From Boletus sp. NGJ (lineage: Eukaryota; Basidiomycota; Agaricomycetes; Boletales; Boletaceae): 64,000 bases of DNA. Made by a program: the position numbers and the translations under genes. Below the pieces are notes generated by a model. That model saw only the letters and a program-made list of their open reading frames with translations. It ran no database searches and had not been told where the DNA came from. The stretch lies in assembly GCA_019096195.1 (NCBI GenBank), contig JAGTXK010000095.1, positions 62,001 to 126,000 of the forward strand, written 5' to 3'. Shown here in pieces: positions 23,882-33,946 of the stretch (position 1 is the stretch's first letter; every line of letters begins with the position of its first letter).

Positions 23882-25374
23882 CTACAACCCAACCCGTTCG
23901 TCAGTATAACACCCAACACACATGAATACGAAGCGTACCTCGATCATCCGCCGTACACCCTCCTCGAGCCCTACCTCGGGCTCATACCCAAGTATCCGTC
24001 GTGCCTTTTCAATGTTGTGATAACGCGTCGCACAACTATATCCCACCCGATATTGTGTGAACCCGGCTTCCTGTCCAATTAACCCGGCCCACGTCTCCGC
24101 AAAATACCCCAATACCATCGCAAACGCCCTCGGAAACACCCATGGTGTCCTTTGCGCTCTCTTCCTCCCTTCTTCCGTCGGCGGATCGAGCGCCGACCAA
24201 ATAACGCGCATAAAGTCCCAAAAGTACATGGGTTCACCGTTGGTGATGAAAAAGACTTGACCGGCGACTTGGAGGGGGTTGGTTGGGGCGACGTCGAGGG
24301 AATTTTCTGAGAATTGGTCGAAGCGGTTTCGGATGATGGCGTGGGTTGTTTTAAAAGCGTCGTGGGGTGCATTGAAGGCGGCTTCGATGGCGGTAGCGTT
24401 GGGAGGAGGGGTAAGGTAGGGACCGAGGGGACGGGCCTTGCAGGTGGGGACGCGTCGGAAGCCGGTTGTGGCGGAAACAGGTGAAAGTGCTTTGTGAAGG
24501 GACGAACGAAGGGCCGAGTCGACGAGAGTGGTGTCTGAGGAGGCAGATTTGGCCGAGACACTGTCCGAGTAGGCCGGGTCGACAAGTTTGTCGGCTGCGA
24601 GGAGATGTGCTTGGGCAAGGTTACCAACGTAGGTGTAGTCAAAGAGATTGTTGTTGCCTCCGACTTGGTAATGAGTCTGGCCGCGCTGATAGGCTTGGTA
24701 GATACCCACCATCATCTGACGATCTCCAGGGCTGGAAATGAGTAGTGTTTTACATGAGCAATCGATGGAGATAGGGAGGTGAAAAGAATACTTACCCGAA
24801 AATGCCAGCGGGTCGCAGTGCGACGGTCAGAAGGCCACCTTTGCCATTGGCCTCGAGGACGAGCGCCTCGCCTTTCGCTTTACAATCGTTGTAAGTATCG
24901 AACGGTTTTTCCGGGAAGGGTGCACGTTCGTCGAGGTGGACAATGTCATTCCCGTCAAACACAACACCTGCTGAGCTGGTGTAAACCAATTTCCGGACAC
25001 CAGCGGCAATAGCTGCATTTATCACCGCCTGGGTGCCATCGACGATGACTTTGTAGTAAATCGAGGGGTCTTTGGCACCGTGCTGAGGCGCGGCGGTGTG
25101 TATAATGCAGGTCGTGCCGGACTACGTGGGTAGCTCTTTTTCATACCCTCATTACACTCAAGTAGTACCAAAAAAAACTCACCTTGCGAATAGCGTCGAG
25201 GACGTTCTGCTCGTTCGTGATATCGCCAGAATAAAAGGGCACGTCATGGTGTCTCTGGACGAGGTCAAAGACAGAGACGACGTCGGCACGAGCAACGAGT
25301 TTTTCGACAATGTGTCTGCCGACAAAACCACTCCCACCGATGACGAGGTAGACGTCGCTGCGTTGGGTCGACAT
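23882..25374 (-). CDS. ERG26: sterol-4-alpha-carboxylate 3-dehydrogenase (decarboxylating)
   Basis: Three exons (25374-25183, 25121-24796, 24731-23882) give 455 residues. The N-terminal Rossmann motif is VIGGSGFVGRHIVEKL, NAD binding; then HTAAPQHGAKDP, LVYTSSAGVVFDG and the catalytic YNDCK (YxxxK), with ALRPAGIFGPGDRQM following as in the 3-beta-HSD/ERG26 family. The enzyme oxidises and decarboxylates 4-alpha-carboxysterols at the ER after ERG25, in ergosterol synthesis. An insert of about 40 residues (SVSAKSASSDTTLVDS and following) breaks the domain after LLAADKL and is longer than in yeast (349 residues). The end (RFVFMCVGCYTDERVGL) looks unlike the family, so the true last exon may be spliced differently. 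A Met five codons upstream (25389) is an alternative start. Confidence 0.9.
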
Positions 25375-25718
25375 TTTTGCTGTGGTCAACCTGTCACGTC
25401 AATTTCTGCATTTTCTCGAGCATGTCACGTGGGATCAAACCAGTCGATATACTTGGTCAATTGACCCCTGTCCTATCGAGGTATGCATATTCAAACATTT
25501 TTTTAATCAAATGCCGGTAAAATAGCGCTGTAACCGAATTGTTCACTTTGTTTTCCTTCAGACAGTCCCTCACGCTGCACAGAGGAAGAGAACTGATAGT
25601 AGGCTAAAACATTACCATCAGCAAATTCATCCTTACACAGAGCTTACAGAAATTTTATTGAGAGGTACCCAGTATTACAGATTTCTGTAGACTTGTACAG
25701 ACCACACAGACGTTTAGG
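25375..25718. promoter_or_regulatory. shared promoter between ERG26 (-) and ARL8 (+)
   Basis: These 344 bases lie between divergent starts. Poly-T (25498-25504) and several cacag/ttacag repeats are visible; no classical TATA box. I saw no convincing sterol-response motif. Confidence 0.35.
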
Positions 25719-27123
25719 ATGGCATCAATGATTCAAGGTTAGTTTGCTGATGAGCCATGCACGATGATGCGAGACACGACTCACACGAGGACCAAGGAGC
25801 ACACTTTGGATCTCCGCGGCGACTTTCAACATTCCACAGATGCCGTCGGCATCTTGTCCCTGTGAACTATACCGTCACCGTTGAGCGCGTGGACGACCAC
25901 GAACGATGCCGTTCTTCTCCTCCGTTCTCCTTTGGTTCAGCAGGTGAGCACCCATGTACCAGATGATCAACAATCGACGTATTATGGTAGGCGGTATACT
26001 GACGGAGATGCTGTCCCTAGTATCTTCTTTGCCAAGTCGGCCGAGATTTCGGTGGTGGGCTTACAGGTACGTCTCTGTGTAGATAGAGGTGTAGAAGCGA
26101 CCGAACGGTTTTTTAAATGCATGTAGGCATCGGGAAAGACATCGTTTGTGAACGTCATAGGGTCCGGACAAGTTGCGTCTGTCGCTGCCGTTCGCCATCT
26201 CTGAATCGGACTAATTATGATAATGAACGACAGTGGTCGGAGGATGTCGTGCCGACCGTCGCCTTCAATTATCGCAAAGTTCGCAAAGGCGCGGTGACAC
26301 TCAAGATTTGGGACGTCGCAGGTCAACCAAAATTCCGTTCCATGTGGGAGAGGTATTGTAATGGCGTTGATGCAGTTGTGTACGTTCTCATCCCCTCACA
26401 TCTCGTGTCTCGTTTGTTCTGGTTCTGGAACCCAATCCCCTTCGTTCTCTGTGTCATGGAAAGGCAAACTCATCGCCGGTGAAGATTCGTCGTAGATTCT
26501 GCAGACGTACGTACCCAGGTGCAATGGAAAATCCAAGTGATAATTGGCTGACGCTGCGAACGTGTAGAAAGACAAATTCCACACGGTTCGCTTCGAGCTT
26601 CACCAATTACTTTCACAGCCCAGTCTCACTGGCGTCCCACTACTCGTCGTGCGTATCCATTGTCCAATTCTGTCTCGTCCGTACCCGTTTACAGGTCATA
26701 CTGACTCACCTTTACTGGCGCACATCATTCGACCTTTCCAGCTTGGGAATAAAAATGATCTCCCGGATCATGCAACTGTAAAAGATCTCATCCGCGAGCT
26801 GTAAGTGCACTTTTAGGACTGGAGAGCTTTTTGCGCTGGCTCACTTGCGTATAGCCAACTAGATAAAATCCAGAACCGTCCTGTTTCGGTGAGTGCTTGT
26901 AACTCTCCATGGGTGATCTTGGGGTTTACCCGAACCTATTCAGTGTTATTCTGTACGCGAACCCGCTCACGCTTGAATTAAACGACACTCACCAGCGTTC
27001 ATCAGTGCTCGATGCGAAGCCAGCACAATCTGTGAGCTCCAGCTCAATGTGGGTGGTGGATGTGACTGATCCGACTTGTTCAGGGACATTGTACTCCGCT
27101 GGTTGACAGAGCGCGGTCACTAA
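25719..27123 (+). CDS. ARL8: ARL8-type lysosomal/vacuolar small GTPase
   Basis: Twelve exons join in phase to 194 residues: 25719-25737, 25886-25943, 26021-26066, 26127-26171, 26234-26379, 26485-26506, 26568-26648, 26742-26800, 26855-26888, 26944-26952, 27006-27031, 27084-27123. The 9-base exon encodes only Cys-Tyr-Ser. Motifs: [14 protein letters not shown] (P-loop), PTVAFN (switch 1), [19 protein letters not shown] (switch 2, the Arl8 signature), LGNKNDLP (NKxD) and [19 protein letters not shown] at the C-terminus. In animals ARL8 is N-acetylated and drives lysosome transport through kinesin effectors; in hyphae a role in vacuole or endosome positioning is inference. The N-terminal helix (VLLWFSSIFF) is the expected amphipathic anchor. 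Confidence 0.93.
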
Positions 27124-27366
27124 CATTTGCGACATATGTCGGGGAACTCAACATCTCGCGTTCTGCGGTAAAATGCGACCACCCGATATAATTTCCGCGG
27201 TGGTTGACGTCACATCCTACCGTTCTGCCTTGCCACATATATTCCCTCTACTTGTACACTCATCATTTTCGCTAATAATCTATAGTTTTTTGTTTCCCGC
27301 TGTAGCAAATTATTCCACCAAGGTATGCATACATGTAGAATGGCGCCCGAAATTGGCAAAAGACAT

Positions 27367-28537
27367 CTAGTCCTCTTCCATTCTATCCTCTTGCCCGCTT
27401 CCCCCCTGTCCTTCCCTCCTAGCTTGCTCCCCAATCGCTCTCAAAAACGCGTCAACCCCCGCACCTGCCCTCTCTGGTAAACCAAGACTCCTGACGAACC
27501 CCCCCAACGCGCCCGTTCTGAGTGCCCTGTCGAGCTGAGCGACTGCCGCGCGGAACGGAGGTGAGTTTATCGTGCGCTGGAGACTTTCGGTGAGTTGGGC
27601 TGTTTGGTGGGGTGTCAACGGTGCGTTTCCAGAGGGTAACAAGTCTGGAGGGAGGTGGGGGAAAAGGGAGGACAGGAGTTCGGGATGGGTAGTGAAGAGC
27701 GGGAGGAGATTGGAGGGTGTAAGAATGTCTGTCAGGGAGATTTCGTCATCTAGTATTGGGGGTGTGGTGAGCCGAGGTGAGAGGGGTAGAGAGATAAAGC
27801 AACGGACCTGGGTTGGGGGCGGCGCTGGCTCCCATGGAGTTAACGAGCGCTCGAAGGCGCGCAAGCTGTTCGGGCGTCGTCCCTGGAGGGAGTGACGCTG
27901 GCGTGTTGCCAGACCTACAGAGAAAGGGAATGAGATCACGTGAGCTGGCTAAGGGTAGTGCACAACGTACGACGCAGCGGGTGTCTGGGAGGTAGATGCG
28001 CCATGCGTCGACGTGGACGCCTGGGACTCGGCCGTCCTTGAGTCCCAAACAGGAATGATATTTGGATCGGCGAGCAGTCCATTGAGATTGTGGACGAACT
28101 CGTCGTCCCGACGAGACGATACATCCTGAGAGAGCCGTCAGATCACTCGTTGCCTTCACCATCACGCGCGCATCGCTGAAGTGGCATCACCTGCATCCAG
28201 AACTAGGTCCTCGTCAAGTATGCATCGAGTCGGGGTCAGGACGACTCACAAAGTGGCTTTGGCCCGAACTCTCGAACCGGAGGACATACGTTCTCTCATC
28301 CGGAGCCTGCGTCACCTTTTGAAACGTCGCATCGCCAGGGAGGAGGATCAAGTCTTCACCGAGACTCCCCGTCGCGCGTTCTTTCCACATGAAGCGCAAG
28401 AAACCGTCGTCGCTGTTAGAGAGCACGATCGCGCCTTTGGTAGGGTTAGCGTCAACAAAGTTGGTCCCGACGCGTCTAAAAGACCGTCCAGCTTTGAAGG
28501 CGAGGAGGGTTTGGCTGTCAGTGAGGGTGACAGACAT
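27367..28537 (-). CDS. RPN13: RPN13/ADRM1, proteasome ubiquitin receptor
   Basis: Five exons (28537-28250, 28202-28191, 28125-27971, 27914-27808, 27749-27367) give 314 residues; exon 2 is 12 bases and encodes FWMQ. The N-terminal Pru domain runs from LLAFKAGRSFRRVG through NPTKGAIVLSNSDDGFLRFMW to VLRFESSGQSHFFWMQ and binds ubiquitin and Rpn2. A Ser/Thr-rich linker is followed by LPPGTTPEQLARLRALVNSM and then the DEUBAD region (LTDILTPSNLLPLFTTHPEL ... LRTGALGGFVRSLGLP), which recruits the deubiquitinase UCH37. Yeast Rpn13 lacks this C-terminal domain, so the full-length form here is informative. The start MSVTLTDSQ was chosen because upstream residues are cysteine-rich and unlike the family. 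Convergent with ARL8. Confidence 0.94.
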
Positions 28538-28802
28538 GGTGGATGTGAGTTGATCGGCGATGCAGACGATGAGCAGGACGCGTATGCCCGTCGGAGTTTC
28601 AAATGACTGGGCTAAACCACACAACAGGCAAATGGAAATGGAGTGCAATCTTTCAAATGATAAGCGCTGTCAACCAGTAGGCTAATGGTGCGCTTAGTCT
28701 GGCTTTCCCCAAACATCGCTAACCATTATCAAGCCACGTACGGGCGTGAAAATCCAGCCTTGTGCGCATAAGCGAGCACGAATCAAAATTTAGCCTGCAA
28801 GG
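28538..28802. promoter_or_regulatory. shared promoter between RPN13 (-) and F-box-like gene (+)
   Basis: 265 bases between divergent starts. A proteasome-associated control element (GGTGGCAAA) as in yeasts was not found. No TATA box is obvious. Confidence 0.35.
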
Positions 28803-30589
28803 ATGGCAACTCTGTTGAACTTAACTTCCATGCCGTCTCCGAAGTGTCTCGAGGCAAATCAGACCCATCACGATGCTGCCGCACAGTACCCTACCACTCC
28901 GATACATCGTTGCCTCTTCGTTTCCGAAATTCTGCGCCTCATCTTCGAGTTTATCTGGCTGTGGGACGAGGACTCGGGTAGAGGGCACGCAGATGAAGAC
29001 ACAGTTGACCCAGATGCGGACATGCGTCGGGGCAATGACGGCAAGAAAACACTAGCATCGCTCGTCAGAACGTGTCGGTCGTTCAGTATGGTGGCGTTGG
29101 ATGTTCTTTGGCAGGTTCTCAACAGTCTCGACCCGTTGCTCACGATCTGTCCGAAGCCCGAGGTTCGTTGTTTCTCCACCGTACCTGAGTCCACTGAAGT
29201 CTAGTCGTTTCGATTCCTCAGGTCTCCATGGATGAGACAGATTGGTTGTCGTTCCGCAAGTACGCAGAACGTGTCCGGTCCATCCAGATACGGGGACGCG
29301 AGGCACGAATACCCGCTTTGGTAAAACAAACATTTACCGCTTCCCTCGAACGCTATCCTAGAGATCGTCTTGTCATCTTTCCCAACCTCACCGAGTTCGA
29401 CTGGAGAGAGACAGCATTTATGAGTCTCCATGATTCCGGCGTTCCACTGTTTAAATATTTCGCTGGTCCTGCAGTGACTACCATTGCGCTCTCTTGCATC
29501 CGTGTGCAAGTTCCCCCCGCTTCTGAATTGGCCATACTCTCTGACCTACCCAATCTCTGTCCAAACGTCACTTCATTTACCGTTTTCTTCAGCTATACCT
29601 GGAACTATGATCCTTCTGGACAAGTGGGTGAAATGGCCAGCCGATGGAAGAGGCTACGGAGTCTACGATCATGCGCCATTTCACAGTCTGACATGGACAA
29701 ACTGGCTTCTCAACGCACACTTCAAACCCTCGGGATCGAAATCACAACTTCCTCACCAGTATATGTCGGCAGGGTCCCCGATACGGTTCAGGAACTGTTG
29801 CTCAGCCCATGGGACACTACTCTCTGCACGCGCTACCTGCAAAATGTTCATGGGAGTCCTACCATTTGTCGTCTCTTCATTGGTATGCACCATGTCGATG
29901 AAGCGGAGATCGAAACATTGTTCCAACTTCTTCCTCTCTGTCTCGACACGTCGCGTTTGGAACATCTTACAATTCAACCGAGATCTGTCTTCGTTAGAAC
30001 GCGTTTGTCGGAGATACCGAAGTTCAGGACAGCCTTCATTCCACCACTCGTCCAATTTTCGTCGTTACGCGAGCTGGACGTGGACGTATTTTGTACGTCA
30101 CAATTGGACGATACCGAGTACGCGCGGATGGCAAAGTCGTTATTGCACTTGCGTCGCTTGAAGATCGGCACAGCAAAGCTGTCGTCAGTGATCAGGCCCT
30201 GTCCAGTGGCCACCGTATTCGCAGTGATCGCCGTGGTGACATATTGTCCACACTTGGAGACACTTTGTATTCCGTTCGATGGAAGGATTATGCCTCCCTC
30301 ATCGCTCACACAAGCCCCCTTTAGTTCTGGCGAGCTGCGTCAGGAATGGTCGGGAGACCACGAACCTGGGGGATCGAGTACGGTACCGTGCTTGGGAGAT
30401 GTGGTGGAGGGATGGGGTATGCCAAACAAACGCATCACAAAGTTGCATGTTGGGAATTCACCCATTGCAGATGCTACTATTGGCGTCTTGGCATCGTGTC
30501 TGAAATCCCTAATGCCCGATCTGAAGCAAATTCAACATCACGACCTGGACAAGAGATGGGATGCAGTTCAACACCTATTGACGAGTTGA
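28803..30589 (+). CDS. F-box/LRR-like protein, family copy 1
   Basis: Two exons (28803-29162 and 29222-30589) give 575 residues. The F-box-like part is split: CLFVSEILRLIFEFIWLWDE, then an acidic insert, then KKTLASLVRTCRSFSMVALD and VLWQVLNSLDPLL. The long C-terminal part has LRR-type segments (LCPNVTSFTVFFS, WKRLRSLRSCAIS, FSSLRELDVDVFC, LLHLRRLKIGTA, YCPHLETLCI). Such proteins are expected to bind Skp1 and select substrates for an SCF ubiquitin ligase; partner and target are unknown. A paralog with the same intron position lies at 51849-53401 (shared KYFAGPAVTT, LCPNVTSFTV, EYARMA/DYARMA). The family is large and fast evolving in Agaricomycetes. Confidence 0.85.
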
Positions 30590-30606
30590 TGTAGGGCTGT
30601 CATCGG

Positions 30607-31035
30607 TCATTCCTTGTGGGGTTGTCTCGGTTCGTTTGTTCCCTTGTTCACCACCCTATACGCTGTACTTAGAAAGCTGGTGGCAGCTAGAACGGACACG
30701 TGGCTAGGTGCTTTCGAGATGCTGCTGCCAAGGACGATACATCGAGTACTAGTCACAACCATTCTCAACGCCCCCATCTCGGCTAACAGGCGTCCAAGGT
30801 GGTCGCATTTAAATTTAGAGGTATCGAGGTGAATTCCTTGTATGTTACCCCAGAGATCGTCGTCCCGCCCTTCTCGAACCCCACCTAGGCTTGAGTCGTG
30901 AAAATCGAGACAGTTTTCGTTTTGCGTCTGGGTGATTCCGCCGTTGGTGTCCTTTAAATTATTTGCAGGCATGGCCGGCCTTCGAACACCATTGAGCGCA
31001 GGTTGCAGAACAGTGTGCCTTCGTGACAGTTTCAT
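30607..31035 (-). CDS. doubtful 142-residue open frame
   Basis: A single minus-strand frame with ordinary composition (MKLSRRHTVLQPALNG ... KGTNEPRQPHKE), no signal peptide, no known motif and no gene on the other strand to make it a shadow. Its downstream end lies only 17 bases from the F-box-like gene's stop, in convergent orientation. It may be chance. Confidence 0.2.
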   Translation of the reverse strand: MKLSRRHTVLQPALNGVRRPAMPANNLKDTNGGITQTQNENCLDFHDSSLGGVREGRDDDLWGNIQGIHLDTSKFKCDHLGRLLAEMGALRMVVTSTRCIVLGSSISKAPSHVSVLAATSFLSTAYRVVNKGTNEPRQPHKE

Positions 31036-31226
31036 TTGGCAAGAGCATCACACCGTTCATCACGTGCCGCGCTTCTCTCAGAGCTCGTCACCTATCTATG
31101 TCCGGCATATAAGCCTGTCGCTGGCAGGTCCCTCTTGAGCTCCTTTTCCTTCCTTCCCTTCCCTCGCGCACGCTCTCGGCATTCCTACGCAAGCCCATCG
31201 GTCCTCCATCACGTTCAATCACAATC

Positions 31227-33130
31227 ATGCCGAAATACTCAAAGAAACAGTCCAAGTTCTCAGTGGTAGAAAAAATCCTCTCAGAATTGCAAGAACTGGT
31301 TGATTCTATTGCTCGTGAGTAAATTGTCAATTTCACTGGAAGCAATTCATCTCGCATACCCAGGATATCAACGTGCGAAGGAACACAGTCAAAAGAAATC
31401 TCGACATCACCGTAGTGTCTCCAAGAAAGCTCGCTTGATTGCTAGACCAAAAGGCAGACCAGGACGAAGCGAGGGGAAAGGCTACCACCTCAAAAGCGCC
31501 ATTGGTCTTGCAGATAAACCAGAATACTACAATTATCTCACCGTTTGTCTAATTTATTCCGAGCTTTCTTATACTAATGTATTGTGAGAATAGCGAACAG
31601 TTCGGAAGCTTGCCATCAAGTACCTCGACACGACATGCACATTGTCCGAGCAAAAGGACAAACTACTTGTTGAAAAAGTCATTCACGAAGTCAAGTTCGA
31701 TCATTAGGGTGCATATATGCACTGAATTTCTTTATAGGCACAACTCAAAAATAAGTTATGAATGAAGTTTGAAGGCGGTTGGCGTGTGCGGGATATGCTG
31801 GCTCAATACCTACGCAATAGCTCCCAGCGGGAGAAACGAGAACTCTGGAAGATCGTGCCAGTGGTAATATAACAAACAAACCACCCGTATACCTTTGACA
31901 TTTTACTCACTCGCTACAGCACAGGAAGGGCAAACGAAAGGCAGACAAGATATCTGATAGCGACGACACAGATTTAGATGACTCAAAGCCTAAGTCCGAC
32001 TCAGATGCTAGTGGTTCAACAAGTTCGGATGAAGGTGACAATGAAAATGATGGATCGGACAGTAGCTCGGACTCGGACTCAGAGACCACTGGATCAGACA
32101 AGAACTTGGACGGCGGGAAATCTGACAACACCGACAGCGAGTCCGACAGTGAAGAAGATCACATTAAGAAAAATTCTACAGTCGGTGGTGATTGGGTGCT
32201 CGCCAGAAGCCGTGACAACAAGATGACAGCACGCCATTCAAGTTCAAAGAATAGATTGCCCCAGTCTAACGAGAAGCTTCCGAAATCGAAAAGACAAGTT
32301 TGTTGACTTGGAGGACGATGAAGCAGAGGTAAATTCATCATTATTCGGTGCTAATGGACTTACCTGATCTAGTCACCCCATTCTAATGAGAAGCTTCTAA
32401 ATCAAAAAGACGACGTGTTGATATCAAACCGACTCGTAAGGACGACGAAGCAGAGGTAGTGTCATCATCACTCAGTGCCAACGACTCACGGTCACTCACC
32501 TGATCTAGTCACCCCGCTCTAACAAGAAGCTATCTAAACCGAAAGGGCGACTACCTTACTCTCTCGTCCCGCACGTCACCGCCCGGCCCATCACCCAAGA
32601 CTTGAACGTATTCTCGACGATGAATGCTTACAATGTCATGATGGCAAGTAACGACATAGGGGAATTTATCAAACCGGAGCTCGACGACGACACCGAGCTT
32701 GATATTATCAAACGCAGAACAACAATCGCACTAAAAGGGGTCTCGTTCCAAGAGAAGGAAGAACTGGATGTCGCTGCAAAGGTTTGGCTTTCCCTCCAAC
32801 ATTACAAACCTGAACTTACTATTAGTGATGTGCATCCTATACTACTATGTGGCGTGGTTGATCATCCATCCGCTCATCAAGTCATCAAAGCTTCGTCCTA
32901 AGCCACGGCTTGTCCATCGCCCTCCACAGCCACATAGCGAATCCAGTAGTTTAGAGAAAGGCATCGATCCCAGCAAGGTGAGTGTTTTGGCCACGACCGC
33001 TCATGCCATTGATATGATGCTCGTCCCACTGAACAGCTCCACTCTAGGTTGGCGTGGACCCAGGTTCTGCAAGCATTTCCAAAGCATTGAGGGACTCGCG
33101 TCAGGCTGGACCATCTGTACCAGTGCGTAA
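31227..33130 (+). CDS. unrecognised multi-exon protein with Ser/Asp-rich region
   Basis: Exon 1 (31227-31314) encodes MPKYSKKQSKFSVVEKILSE and ends at GTGAGT. Later exons give a Lys/Arg-rich block (KEHSQKKSRHHRSVSKKAR), VRKLAIKYLDTTCTLSEQKD, FEGGWRVRDMLAQYLRNSSQ, a long Ser/Asp/Glu tract from about 31926 to 32165 (DSDASGSTSSDEGDNEND), then ITQDLNVFSTMNAYNVMMAS and LRPKPRLVHRPPQPHSESSS followed by VGVDPGSASISKALRD near 33050. The region between KVIHEVK (31694) and FEGGWRV (31771) has a stop in every simple reading, so either a splice site was missed or the gene is damaged. Charge pattern suggests a nuclear protein. The overall layout (YLRN-type block plus acidic tract) recurs in uncharacterised Agaricomycete proteins; I give no function. 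Confidence 0.4.
32255..32550 (+). repeat. tandem repeat of an exon plus its intron
   Basis: Three successive units share ccccayyctaaygagaagctt, aaaagacga, gacgatgaagcagag, a donor GTA, catcatca..cggtgctaa and cacctgatctag. Unit 1 is 32255-32371, unit 2 is 32372-32508, unit 3 starts at 32509 and loses likeness after about 32550. Each unit contains one coding block with its own GT...AG intron, so the gene grew by copying exon and intron together. Confidence 0.75.
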
Positions 33131-33946
33131 TTGCAGGGTCTTTACATATCCACTGACATGGTTCTATTGTATCGTCTGTCGCATACAAGCAGATTGTGAT
33201 GCAGGGTCGAAAAATCTGTCGTTCGACTCGACTCAAAGATGGTCCAGCCGAGTAGTCCAACTGCCTGAGACATCGATCAGCAAGTTTTCTACCTATCATA
33301 CTCAATTCTCTCTATTTCGACGTCATTGAACCCTAGATTCAAGTTCTGGATCCACTCGGACGCTCGCAAACCGCAAGTTTCTTCGCTTGACGACTCTTCA
33401 AGCTCTTATCCTGCTTCAAGTTCGGACAGTCCTTGACACTCCTCCCGATGCACTCGATTTCCGCTTCCAGCTGCTTGTTGGACAGTTCTCTTGTCGTCGC
33501 TTGATGTACAAATAGTTACGGATGTTGCTCCGTCTGTACTACTGCCAGTGTCATGCACTGCTAAAGGATGTTAATGCCAGCGATGTTGAGATGAATTTGA
33601 GTGCGAGCAGGAGCAGTCCCTTTGAACAATTGACTTAGCATTGAGCACAGAGAACTTGAAGGTACGGCCCTGAGTGCATGCCACCCTCTCCACACTCAAT
33701 CGCAACGTAATGCTAGACAATGTTTCCTGATACTCATCTCCTCTTGTTTTCACCGCCGCATTCTCCTCTCCTACTCTTTATACCCTGGAATGATTTCGTT
33801 CATGACTCGTACTCGTCATGCGAGATACGTGCTTGCATTTAGTACACAAAAGCATCCAAGAAACTGTTAAGCGTACACAATCCTTCTCCGTGCCAATCAA
33901 AGCTCCTGCATGCAAAAGCAGCCAACCCTGCCTGGTGACTACCCCA
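33131..33946. other. 3' flank, no supported gene
   Basis: May hold the last exon(s) of the gene above; otherwise only short frames. Nothing repeated or structured was noticed. Confidence 0.35.

Noticed and set aside
24079-24642. 187-residue Pro/Thr/Ser-rich minus-strand frame
   Set aside because: Second frame of the ERG26 third exon; the ERG26 frame has clear family sequence.
31694-31771. Treating the unknown gene at 31.2-33.1 kb as two separate genes
   Set aside because: No start codon context or promoter supports a second start before FEGGWRV; a missed intron or lesion is simpler.
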